A DNA stretch of 27,317 nucleotides from a virus. How positions within the stretch are numbered: the first letter of the stretch is position 1; the number at the start of each line of letters is the position of its first letter. The DNA is taken from IMG/VR virus record IMGVR_UViG_3300044971_000257, positions 1 to 27,317 of that record. One strand, written 5' to 3'. Below, piece by piece: positions 20,339-27,317 of this stretch. The notes beneath the pieces are model-generated. The model was not told the DNA's origin, searched no databases, and worked only from the letters and a program-made list of their open reading frames with translations. The translations under genes and the position numbers were made by a program.

Positions 20339-21049
20339 ATGAGTAATTTTATTGATCAAGTAGGAGACATAAATGATTACTCCAACATGCCCAAATTTGA
20401 GTTGCAACAAAGAGCAATCTTTGGTGATGCTAAGGCAGAACGAATTTACGCTGAACGCTACGGCAAGAACAATAAGAACGCTGAACTTACTGAGTTATTT
20501 GCAAAATGGGGCGCTTTAATAAAAGCAGACATTGAAAAGAACAACCCTAACCGTGACTCTAAGGGCCGCTTTACTTTTGGTGCAGGTGGCCCGCAAGGTG
20601 GAGGCGCTGGCGGAGCAGGCGCAGGAGCAGGTGAAGCAGGTACAGGAGAAACCGCAGAGGCTACTGATTACCGCGGATACCACACAGCGCCTAGACGCGC
20701 AGACGGGTTTGGCGCACCTGCAACTGATGTTGAAGAAATGATGCCTGATTTTTATGAACGCCCAAACATTTACACCACGGGTATGCCGCAAGCGGATAAA
20801 GAAAGCGTTTCAGCGCTTATGGCTATTAGAGGTAAACCTACTAAACCTGTAACTATTTATAGAGCCGTTCCTGAAGGCGTGGACAAAATCAATCCTGGTG
20901 ATTGGGTAACAATGTCACCTACTTATGCTAAACAACATTTGCTTAGTAATTTAGAAGCAGGCCATGTAATTAGTAGAACAATTCCTGCGGGAGATTTATG
21001 GTTTGATGGTGACAGTATCAATGAATTTGGCTATGACCCAACAGATTAA
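20339..21049 (+). CDS. ADP-ribosyltransferase-like virion protein
   Basis: A 236-residue protein from the ATG at 20339 (upstream frame inside MuF lacks a ribosome site). The N-terminal 70 residues are helical. RDSKGRF (72-78) followed by a Gly/Ala-rich linker is a junction often seen in phage virion proteins before a C-terminal effector domain. The domain (about 155-236) has an ADP-ribosyltransferase outline: R175 in TIYRAVPEG, S193 in DWVTMSPTYAKQH and E229 in DSINEFGYDP, i.e. the R-S-E triad of this superfamily; such sequences are frequent in phage structural genes. It would transfer ADP-ribose from NAD to a host target, as T4 Alt does after injection. The gene sits directly behind the MuF-peptidase. 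No immunity gene is seen. Catalytic activity is unproven. Confidence 0.65.
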   Translation: MSNFIDQVGDINDYSNMPKFELQQRAIFGDAKAERIYAERYGKNNKNAELTELFAKWGALIKADIEKNNPNRDSKGRFTFGAGGPQGGGAGGAGAGAGEAGTGETAEATDYRGYHTAPRRADGFGAPATDVEEMMPDFYERPNIYTTGMPQADKESVSALMAIRGKPTKPVTIYRAVPEGVDKINPGDWVTMSPTYAKQHLLSNLEAGHVISRTIPAGDLWFDGDSINEFGYDPTD

Positions 21050-21106
21050 AAACGCTTGTGTAACCAAAAATTGATACTCTTATGGTAAACGCGCAAAGGA
21101 GTAATC

Positions 21107-23083
21107 ATGAGTGATGGCTTTGTACCACCTCAAGCAGTGCGCAGTAACGCTAAACGCGGTTTAGAACTTAGAGCAAAGCATGGCCGTGGCGGAACAGAGG
21201 TGGGCGTTGCCCGCGCCCGCGACTTATCAAACGGAAAAGCATTATCATTAGACACATTAAAGAGAATGAACTCTTACTTTGCCCGCCATGAAGTTGATAA
21301 AAAAGGCGAAGGCTGGGGCGTAGATAGTGCAGGTTACATTGCTTGGTTGCTTTGGGGCGGAGACGCTGGTAGAGCATGGGCTAAAAGAATTACCAGTGAA
21401 CAGGAAAACAAGGAGAAATCAATGGCTAGTAATCTAACAACCACCTCATACTTTAGTATTGAGAAGGCTGACCGTAACGCAGACGGCACAATGACCGTTT
21501 ACGGAAAGGCAACAGATGACTCACTAGACATTGATCAACAGATTTGTGACGGCGATTGGTTAAAACGCGCCATGCCCGCCTGGTTTAAGTCAGGTGGAAA
21601 CATCAGAGAGCAACACAGCCAAATTGCCGCAGGCGTGGCTAAGGAGTATGAAGCGAAGGCTGATGGACATTACATTGGTGTATTAGTTGTAGATCCTGTT
21701 TCAGTTAAGAAGGTAGATGCTGGCGTACTCAAGGGCTTTTCAGTAGGTATTAAAAACCCACGCGTTGTACGCGATAGCAAAGCGGCAAATGGCCGTATTG
21801 TTGATGGGCAGATTGTAGAAATCAGTTTAGTGGATCGCCCTGCCAATCCTAACTGCCAATTGGTTTTGGCTAAGTCTGTTGATGGCGAAAAGGACTTGGT
21901 ACAGGTTGAGGAATGGATTGAGAAAAAAGAGGGTGAAGAAAATTTCACTCAAGTAATTAAACCGCGTAAGGGTGAGCCTGCGGATAAAGAATTATACGCA
22001 GAGGTCATTAGAGCGGCTAAAGCAAAGTTTGATGTGTACCCATCTGCCTATGCAAATGCCTGGGTAGTACGCGAATACAAAAAGCGTGGTGGCAAATACA
22101 AGGCAGAGAGTAAGGAAAAAGGTTTACAATCTGACGGTAATTTAATTAAGGAGAACCCAATGGAAACAGAAACAATTGCCGTACCTGAGTCTATTTTGGG
22201 TGATCTTTTCAAGTTTGATAAAGGTGAGTACGAGCGCGCCCGTGAAGCGTTAGCAAATCTCATTTCTATTGAAGCGCAAGAAATGAAGGAAGGTCACAAT
22301 GAACTTTCTTCTATCTCACATTTACTAGAAGCCGTTTCTCATCTCCATGCTTGGTATGAGGGCGAAGAAGCAGAGGGAGAAGTCATGGAAGAAACGGAAA
22401 TTGAAATGGCAGTAAAGCCTGAAGAAAAAGAAATCATGCCTAAAAAGGGCGAGACATTAAAAGAATTTAAGGCGCGTTGTAAAGAAGCAGGCATGGCTGA
22501 AGGTTATGCTGAAAAGTGCTACAACAAATACATGGCCGCTGAAAAAGAAATAGAAGCATCTGCCGCGGCAACTGACATGACACCAACAGCGGAAACAGGT
22601 GCAAACCTAAACACTGCAACAATCATTCCTCCTGCGGATACACCTAAATCTGCGGAAGCAGAAGAAGCACCAGTTGCAGAAGAAGTTGCTGAAGAAGCAC
22701 CTGCGGCTGAAGAAGTTACAGAAGAAGTTTCTGTTGATGAAAACTCAACAGATAAGTTAGAAGCCATAGTAGAAGAAGTGGTGGAGAAAGCAACAAAGGC
22801 TCTCAAATCAGAGATTGCCAACCTTGTGTCTGCAAAAGAGGCGGCTGAGGTGCGCGCAATGAGTTTGGAAACTGAGTTAGCAACCGCTAAATCTTTGGCT
22901 CTAGGTGGTGGCCCAAAGCGAACAGTAAGCCCAATAGATGTGAAAGCAACTAATGACTTGCTGACTAAGGCCGCTGTTTACAAAGAAAAAGCAAAAGCAA
23001 CAACAGACATAACACTTGCTAAGGGTTACAAAATACTTGCAGATGAATACATTGCAGAGTATGAAAAAACCCTTGATAAGTAA
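21107..23083 (+). CDS. Prohead protease fused to N-terminal accessory and C-terminal scaffold
   Basis: A 658-residue multi-domain protein starting after AAAGGAG. Residues 1-105: a small conserved domain (TEVGVARARDLSNGKALSLD, then GYIAWLLWGGDAGRAWAKR) common in phage capsid operons. Residues 106-260: prohead protease, with H170 in REQHSQIAAG, S212 in LKGFSVGIKNP, and EISLVDRPANPNC. Residues about 290-335: ELYAEVIRAAKAKFDVYPSA, then KKRGGKY, resembling the DUF5872-type domain. The remainder is a Glu/Ala-rich scaffold: an acidic low-complexity stretch and a coiled coil (IEEVVEK, SLETELATAKSLA). The protease would cut scaffold and capsid N-termini during head maturation. Two strong internal SD-ATG pairs (listed separately) suggest nested products. 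Confidence 0.85.
   Translation: MSDGFVPPQAVRSNAKRGLELRAKHGRGGTEVGVARARDLSNGKALSLDTLKRMNSYFARHEVDKKGEGWGVDSAGYIAWLLWGGDAGRAWAKRITSEQENKEKSMASNLTTTSYFSIEKADRNADGTMTVYGKATDDSLDIDQQICDGDWLKRAMPAWFKSGGNIREQHSQIAAGVAKEYEAKADGHYIGVLVVDPVSVKKVDAGVLKGFSVGIKNPRVVRDSKAANGRIVDGQIVEISLVDRPANPNCQLVLAKSVDGEKDLVQVEEWIEKKEGEENFTQVIKPRKGEPADKELYAEVIRAAKAKFDVYPSAYANAWVVREYKKRGGKYKAESKEKGLQSDGNLIKENPMETETIAVPESILGDLFKFDKGEYERAREALANLISIEAQEMKEGHNELSSISHLLEAVSHLHAWYEGEEAEGEVMEETEIEMAVKPEEKEIMPKKGETLKEFKARCKEAGMAEGYAEKCYNKYMAAEKEIEASAAATDMTPTAETGANLNTATIIPPADTPKSAEAEEAPVAEEVAEEAPAAEEVTEEVSVDENSTDKLEAIVEEVVEKATKALKSEIANLVSAKEAAEVRAMSLETELATAKSLALGGGPKRTVSPIDVKATNDLLTKAAVYKEKAKATTDITLAKGYKILADEYIAEYEKTLDK
21410..21424 (+). 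promoter_or_regulatory. Internal ribosome site and in-frame ATG, protease domain
   Basis: AAGGAG (21410-21415), six bases, ATG 21422, in frame. Translation here would make a 553-residue protein starting MASNLTTTSYF exactly at the protease boundary, without the N-terminal 105-residue domain. Confidence 0.5.
22148..22162 (+). promoter_or_regulatory. Internal ribosome site and in-frame ATG, scaffold part
   Basis: AAGGAG (22148-22153), six bases, ATG 22160, in frame. It would give a 307-residue scaffold-only product (METETIAVPESILG), the arrangement seen in lambda where Nu3 starts within gene C. Confidence 0.5.
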
Positions 23084-23112
23084 CCCAACCTAATCTCTGA
23101 AAGGAAACACAA

Positions 23113-24798
23113 ATGGCACTTACACCTCCAAAGGTGGCCGATCTATTCAGTGATGCAACTCCTAAAGAAGCCGCAGAACGCTTTGAGGAATACTCAGGCG
23201 AACTCACAAAGAGTCTTTCACGCGCTTCACATGTTCCAGGACAAGCACCACAGGCAGATCCAATCTCAACACTTGAAGCACTAGCGGCTAACAAGTCACT
23301 TACAGGTGACGCTATGAACGGTTTGAATACTGCTCTAGCGGCTCAGCGCATGGCAATGCAGGACATTCAGAAGGAAATCACACTTACTTCTCCTTTGTCA
23401 TCTTCATTTGCGGCGTTTGACCTTGAAGCACCTGCGAAGTTGCTTACACCACGCCCTACTCCACTCCGCAACCGTATTCCACGCAAAAAGGGAATTGGTA
23501 CATCTCACCGTGTAAAGAGAATTCTTGGTTACACAGGTACAGGTACAGGCGGACAAGGACAGATTTGGCCTGGTATTACAGAAAGCACACAGAATAACTT
23601 TGCTGGTGGCGGTTCTACTCCACTTGAGTTAATCCGTGGCCCACAGATCTCCTACACCGCAGATGATTTAATCTTGCCTTACAACTCATACTCACTATCT
23701 GATCAGGTTTCATTTGATGCAAACTTCTCAGGTATGGGCTATGAGGATCTCCGTCAGTTGTCATCAACTTCTACTCTATACGCAACAATGCTTATGGAAG
23801 AACGCATGATGCTAATGGCTCGCGGAACTGCATCAGGTTACTCAGGAGCGATTGCCGCTCCAACAGCACTTGTTGCATCATCTCCTGCGGCAACAGGTTC
23901 ACAGACTGCACTAGCGGCAGGCCTTTACTTCATCTACATCACCGCAGACGCAGGTATTTCTGCCAACGGTTTTGGTGAGTCAATTGTTTCAGCCGTTGCA
24001 TCAGAGACAGTTGCATCAGGTGATGTTCTTTCTGTTTCCTTCACAGGATCAGTTGGCGCACTTGGTTACAATGTGTATGTTGGAACTGCAACAGGAACAG
24101 CAAACTGCAAGTTGGTTGGAACAGTAAAGGGCGGAACAACAGTTATTGTTCAAGGCGCTTCTGCAACTAACCTTCCTGCAAACAACTTTGCGTTCTCAAC
24201 ATCAGGCCCAGCGGCTTCACGCGCTAACGCTGATACATCTGCTTACGCAACTGGTTATGACGGAATTCTTCCAACAGTTCTAGGCCCTAACACTGGCTTC
24301 AACAACGCAATCAACAGCGCGTTCTCAACTGCTAACCCAGGTGTAGAATTCCAAGATGTTTTTGCTGAGTTGTATCAGAATGTAAAGGCTGATCCTGACA
24401 TGGTTCTCATGAACGGAAATGACCGTAAGCAACTATCTGACGCAATCAAGAATGGCTCAACCGCTAACTACCGTTTGGTAATTAACAACCCTGGCGCAGA
24501 CGGAACTACATACGGTTCTATTGTTACAGGACTTCAGAATGAAGTAACAGGCAAGGCAGTGGACATCATGGTTCACCCGTGGCTGAACTCAGGTGTTGCA
24601 CCTGTTCTTTCATTCACATTGCCAATTCCTGATACACAGGTATCTGATGTATGGGCAAACTTCTTGGTACAGGACTACATGGGTATCCAGTGGCCAGTAA
24701 CTCAGTTCACTTATGACTTCTCAACATACTTCCGCGGAACTTTCTTCTGCACCGCTCCTGCATGGAACGGCGCAGTTTCAGGAATTCAGCAAGCGTAA
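23113..24798 (+). CDS. Major capsid protein with Ig-like insertion
   Basis: A 561-residue HK97-type capsid protein. The first 100 residues are helical and likely removed or act as internal scaffold (LTGDAMNGLNTALAAQRMA). The fold is seen in RKKGIGTSHRVKRILGYTG, LSDQVSFDANFSGMGYEDLRQ, and, near the end, VQDYMGIQWPVTQFTYDF. Residues about 247-362 are an extra beta domain (LYFIYITADAGISANGFGES; GYNVYVGTATGTANCKLVG; VIVQGASATNLP), resembling fibronectin/Ig-like modules inserted into phage capsids and tubes to face outward. AAAGGAA precedes the start. The gene is followed by a strong hairpin. Codon use is visibly richer in C-ending codons than its neighbours, as expected for a highly expressed gene. 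Confidence 0.92.
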   Translation: MALTPPKVADLFSDATPKEAAERFEEYSGELTKSLSRASHVPGQAPQADPISTLEALAANKSLTGDAMNGLNTALAAQRMAMQDIQKEITLTSPLSSSFAAFDLEAPAKLLTPRPTPLRNRIPRKKGIGTSHRVKRILGYTGTGTGGQGQIWPGITESTQNNFAGGGSTPLELIRGPQISYTADDLILPYNSYSLSDQVSFDANFSGMGYEDLRQLSSTSTLYATMLMEERMMLMARGTASGYSGAIAAPTALVASSPAATGSQTALAAGLYFIYITADAGISANGFGESIVSAVASETVASGDVLSVSFTGSVGALGYNVYVGTATGTANCKLVGTVKGGTTVIVQGASATNLPANNFAFSTSGPAASRANADTSAYATGYDGILPTVLGPNTGFNNAINSAFSTANPGVEFQDVFAELYQNVKADPDMVLMNGNDRKQLSDAIKNGSTANYRLVINNPGADGTTYGSIVTGLQNEVTGKAVDIMVHPWLNSGVAPVLSFTLPIPDTQVSDVWANFLVQDYMGIQWPVTQFTYDFSTYFRGTFFCTAPAWNGAVSGIQQA

Positions 24799-24821
24799 GT
24801 TACAACTTAATAAGAAGGGAG

Positions 24822-24848
24822 GGGTGCGGTGTAAAAGCCGCACCCTTT
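24822..24848 (+). terminator. Terminator-like hairpin after the capsid gene
   Basis: GGGTGCGG (24822-24829) pairs with CCGCACCC (24838-24845) around an 8-base loop, followed by only TTT. The short T-run suggests partial termination, which would let the capsid message exceed downstream genes; the stem also stabilises the 3' end of the capsid mRNA. Confidence 0.55.
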
Positions 24849-24870
24849 CCCAATTAACTAGGAGGCAAAA

Positions 24871-25146
24871 ATGGCAAGATGGGTAGCACCTGACAGGGGT
24901 GTAAAAGAAACTGTTATTGGCGGCAAAAGTTATTTCACTGATCGCCAGGGTATTTACAATGTAGAAAATAAGGCACATCAGAGGGCAATGAAGGCTGAAG
25001 GATTTTTTGAAGCATCACTTAATCCAATTTCTAGTGATGACCGCAAGCGCGGATTTAGTTGCGTAGAATGTGGCTTTGAGGGCTGGTTTCGCAAGTGTGG
25101 GCGTTGCGGATACGAGTCACAAGAAACACCGCGAGATGGAGAATAA
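24871..25146 (+). CDS. Zinc-ribbon head-associated protein
   Basis: A 91-residue protein with a strong AGGAGG site (24860-24865). Four Cys sit near the C-terminus in SCVECG...KCGRCG, CxxC-x8-CxxC, a zinc ribbon. The N-terminal part (ARWVAPDRGVKETVIGGKSY) is beta-like, followed by a helix (NKAHQRAMKAEGFFEA). Small genes of this type lie between capsid and connector genes in many actinophages. It may be a capsid stabiliser or head completion factor; this is positional inference. Confidence 0.65.
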   Translation: MARWVAPDRGVKETVIGGKSYFTDRQGIYNVENKAHQRAMKAEGFFEASLNPISSDDRKRGFSCVECGFEGWFRKCGRCGYESQETPRDGE

Positions 25147-25149
25147 ATC

Positions 25150-26043
25150 ATGGCCGTAGGTATCACGCCCGACATTAGCAATGAGAACCCATACATCAGT
25201 GTGGCGGAATACAAGAACGCGCCAACGGCAATCAACTATGACATGTTGGTTGTGGGCGGTAATGCCGCGGCTCAAGATGCAGAACTGGCAGAAGTTATTT
25301 TGCGCGCTTCTTCATACATGAATGAGTACCTCAACCAAAATCTTGTGGCTAGTCAGTACACAGAAACACAACGCATACGCTATTCAGCATCAGGCGGGTA
25401 CTACGCACTGCACCCATACAATGCGCCTATTGTTTCTCTTTCAGCATTTTATTACGGGGCAAACCCAAACCAGTTAAATGAATTACAGGATTGCTCAATA
25501 GCATGGTTTGAAGGGCAACAAATCATTATCCCTGGCAATCAAATTGGGTGGAACTACACATCTCAAGGCCCGCTTCAGTTTGGCGGTTCTATTGGGCAGA
25601 GCAATTACACATTTACAAAGTACACATACATTGCGGGGTATGCCAATACAGAACTAGCGGTGGCAACTCTTGCAGGAGATAGCACCCTAACCGTAGCCAG
25701 TGGAGTAGGTATTTTGCCAGGCGAGCAGTACCGCATTTTTGATGGTCAGAGAACTGAACGCGTGACTGTTGCAAGCAACTACACCTATGGATCAACAACA
25801 GTTCCTTTAGTTGCTCCAATGCTCTTTGCTCATGGTGTTGGCGCGACATTTAGCAACCTGCCAACTGTTCTCAAGCAAGCCTGTATTTTAATTACAACCG
25901 CATTTATTAAAATGCGTGGTGATGCTTCAACTACTATGGCTTACACAACCTCACCCGCAGGAAACATTCCTGGTTCAGTGCGCTACGGCAGTGACATAGC
26001 CGTTGCCCTAGACATGGTGAACAAGTACCGCAGGATTAGATAA
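25150..26043 (+). CDS. Head-tail connector (adaptor) protein with beta insertion
   Basis: A 297-residue protein. The N-terminal helical core (DAELAEVILRASSYMNEYLN) and C-terminal helices (LKQACILITTAFIKMRG and SDIAVALDMVNKYRRIR) match the gp6/gp15-like adaptor family that binds the portal and fills the neck. Between them are beta-rich parts: a carrier region (RIRYSASGGYYALHPYNAPIV) and residues about 168-236 (GDSTLTVASGVGILPGEQYR, then ERVTVASNYTYGSTTVPLVA), which resembles an insertion module common in phage neck and tail proteins. It is longer than typical adaptors because of this. The stop shares one base with the next ATG (TAATG). Confidence 0.75.
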   Translation: MAVGITPDISNENPYISVAEYKNAPTAINYDMLVVGGNAAAQDAELAEVILRASSYMNEYLNQNLVASQYTETQRIRYSASGGYYALHPYNAPIVSLSAFYYGANPNQLNELQDCSIAWFEGQQIIIPGNQIGWNYTSQGPLQFGGSIGQSNYTFTKYTYIAGYANTELAVATLAGDSTLTVASGVGILPGEQYRIFDGQRTERVTVASNYTYGSTTVPLVAPMLFAHGVGATFSNLPTVLKQACILITTAFIKMRGDASTTMAYTTSPAGNIPGSVRYGSDIAVALDMVNKYRRIR

Positions 26044-26549
26044 TGCCTGCCGTACCTATTCTTACAGGCCGCAACGCGGTACGCCAAACACTATCTTTAT
26101 TTTTATCCAATCCGCGCATCACAAATGTCAATCAGGTTTTTACATCTTTTCCAAAAATCATCAACTACCAGGTAAACGCTGAACCAGGACAAGCCACAAG
26201 AGCGGCCATTGTTGTTTACATTGCTGATGAGTATGAAACCCGTTTGGCTATTGGTGGAGCAACTAATGGTTGGAAGCGTGTGGATTACACCGTAATTGTT
26301 CAGATTTTCTGCATTTCTTTTCATAGAGAGGCAGAAGATGTTATGACTGACTTTGACACAATCGTTGATAACATCAAAGAGCGCTTAAGGTCAGATCATA
26401 ACTTTGGCGATCCAACAGGTAATTTAGTTTGGCAAGGTGCAGAGCCAGTTATTCAGGCCCGCTATGGAGAACCTTCTACTGAAAAAGAAGGCGTTACAGA
26501 AATCTTTGCTGAGATACAATTTCCCGTAACACAGATGATCCAGGCATAA
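26043..26549 (+). CDS. Tail terminator / neck completion protein
   Basis: A 168-residue protein in the position of the tail terminator (between connector and major tail protein). It starts in a TAATG junction. Features fit the lambda gpU/gp10-type family: an N-terminal helix (GRNAVRQTLSLFLSN), strands (RAAIVVYIADEYETRLAI; RVDYTVIVQIFCISF), a helix (EDVMTDFDTIVDNIKERLRS) and a final strand (VTEIFAEIQFPVTQMI). Such proteins stop polymerisation of the tail tube and join it to the head. Position is the main evidence. Confidence 0.65.
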   Translation: MPAVPILTGRNAVRQTLSLFLSNPRITNVNQVFTSFPKIINYQVNAEPGQATRAAIVVYIADEYETRLAIGGATNGWKRVDYTVIVQIFCISFHREAEDVMTDFDTIVDNIKERLRSDHNFGDPTGNLVWQGAEPVIQARYGEPSTEKEGVTEIFAEIQFPVTQMIQA

Positions 26550-26557
26550 GGAGCATG

Positions 26558-26767
26558 ATGAAGTACAAATACAACGGAACTGATGAACGCGTGTTCCCTA
26601 GCATTGGGAAAACTGTAAAACCTGGTGATGAGTTTGACGCACCTGAAGGATTTGTAGCCGCAGATGTAATTCTTGCGGGCGCAAAGCCAACAGTCACAGA
26701 ACCAACAAAACCAATAGAAACAACAACAACTATGTCTGCCGCGTCAGACAAGAAACTAGGAGCGTGA
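26558..26767 (+). CDS. Small hypothetical head-tail region protein
   Basis: A 69-residue product (MKYKYNGTDERVFP). ATG 26558 is preferred to ATG 26555 because AAGGAG (26548-26553) is four bases from it rather than one. The first 45 residues look like a small SH3-like beta domain (RVFPSIGKTVKPGDEFDAPE); the rest is a Thr/Pro-rich tail (TEPTKPIETTTTM). Short proteins of this look are found next to tail tube genes and may be neck or capsid decorations. No function is assigned. Confidence 0.55.
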   Translation: MKYKYNGTDERVFPSIGKTVKPGDEFDAPEGFVAADVILAGAKPTVTEPTKPIETTTTMSAASDKKLGA

Positions 26768-26771
26768 AATA

Positions 26772-27317
26772 ATGTCTGTTCAACAGTCCGTACGCTCGTA
26801 CTTAGGTATTGCTAAAGAAGCAACCCGCGGTACGGCAGTAGCACCAACCGACTTCATTCCAGTAATGAAGGACTCATTAAAACCAGTGGACATTGTAGAT
26901 CCACTTTATGACACAGGCTTGCGTGGCTCAAATGTATTAAATTACAATTACATTCCAGGCCGCACACGCTCAACCGTAGATTTTGGTGGCGCAGTATTTG
27001 CAGACACCGTGGGCTATGGCATTGCAGGACTTCTTGGTTCAGTAGCAACTACTGGCGCGTCCGCACCATTTACTCACACAATCTCACTATTTAACAGCCT
27101 TGCATCAGGTGGAGATGTTCAGCCAATTTCTTACACATTGACTGACTTCTACGCCGTAGATGTTCGCTCATACCCTGGTTGCCAATTCTCTGACTTCTCA
27201 TTGAAATTCAATGCAGACGGCATGCTTGAGTATGATGCAAAAAGCACTGGTTTCCAGTCTGAAACTGTTTCAGATCCAACACCTACATTCTCAACAGTTC
27301 TACCTACACCAGTGTGG
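26772..27317 (+). CDS. Major tail protein (3' partial)
   Basis: The ATG at 26772 opens a frame that runs to the end of the window without a stop, giving 182 residues. MSVQQSVRSYLGIAKEATRG and TAVAPTDFIPVMKDSLKPVD are the standard beginning of siphovirus tail tube proteins, followed by the RSTVDFGGAVFADTVGYGI strand-helix element and FYAVDVRSYPGCQFSDFSL. It polymerises in hexamer rings to form the tail tube. The start is preceded by AGGAGCG. The gene continues beyond the window, where tail assembly chaperones and tape measure are expected. Confidence 0.88.
   Translation, partial: MSVQQSVRSYLGIAKEATRGTAVAPTDFIPVMKDSLKPVDIVDPLYDTGLRGSNVLNYNYIPGRTRSTVDFGGAVFADTVGYGIAGLLGSVATTGASAPFTHTISLFNSLASGGDVQPISYTLTDFYAVDVRSYPGCQFSDFSLKFNADGMLEYDAKSTGFQSETVSDPTPTFSTVLPTPVW

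Noticed and set aside
22519-22821. Minus-strand open frame opposite the scaffold region
   Set aside because: It mirrors the Glu/Ala-rich low-complexity coding region and gives a Ser-rich chain without any start signal.
26555-26557. ATG 26555 as the start of the small neck-region gene
   Set aside because: It is only one base from the AAGGAG site; the next ATG at 26558 has workable spacing.

Overview
This window is a contiguous piece of a tailed double-stranded DNA phage genome (siphovirus-like, HK97-type head). A WhiB-type iron-sulfur regulator (3732-4073) points to an actinobacterial host, because that family is confined to Actinobacteria and their phages. The fairly AT-rich base composition and ATG-dominated starts suggest a low-GC actinobacterium, such as freshwater planktonic lineages, rather than Mycobacterium or Streptomyces. 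This host assignment is inference. Nearly all genes lie on the + strand and are packed with 1-4 base start/stop overlaps. Both window ends cut genes: a metallophosphoesterase on the left and a major tail protein on the right. No integrase, repressor or tRNA gene was seen.

Left region (1-5501), DNA metabolism: a partial calcineurin-like phosphoesterase, a lone minus-strand small gene with a divergent control region, a probable single-strand annealing protein, a winged-helix protein, a Cas4/RecB-like nuclease with four Cys, WhiB, a DUF1376-type replication protein and a RusA resolvase. A plausible promoter with a leader hairpin (5548-5603) then opens a run of very small genes (5622-7217). Many of these are 27-65 codons, several are membrane peptides or CxxC zinc-ribbon peptides. 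A secreted lytic transglycosylase follows whose signal peptide can only be read from a CTG start at 7221. HNH nuclease, SSB, a MerR/excisionase-type HTH and two small genes complete the block. A palindrome and a terminator-like hairpin (8906-8964) separate it from the late genes.

Late region (8985-27317): GNAT acetyltransferase, small terminase, large terminase with a C-terminal zinc ribbon, a BppU-like adaptor with an inserted beta domain, and an 848-residue collagen-like fibre. Facing the fibre is a three-gene minus-strand cassette (14490-16705): FkbM methyltransferase, TPR protein and a five-bladed beta-propeller protein resembling GH43/GH130-type enzymes. Then come portal, a MuF protein fused to an HExxH metallopeptidase, an ADP-ribosyltransferase-like protein, a multi-domain prohead protease/scaffold with two internal SD-ATG starts, major capsid protein with an Ig-like insertion, zinc-ribbon protein, head-tail connector, tail terminator, a small protein and the major tail protein.

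The most interesting parts are (a) the collagen fibre with its opposed sugar/methyl-modification-like cassette, which could decorate the fibre; (b) the MuF-metallopeptidase plus ADP-ribosyltransferase pair, which look like virion-carried effectors; and (c) the nested start sites in the protease/scaffold gene.
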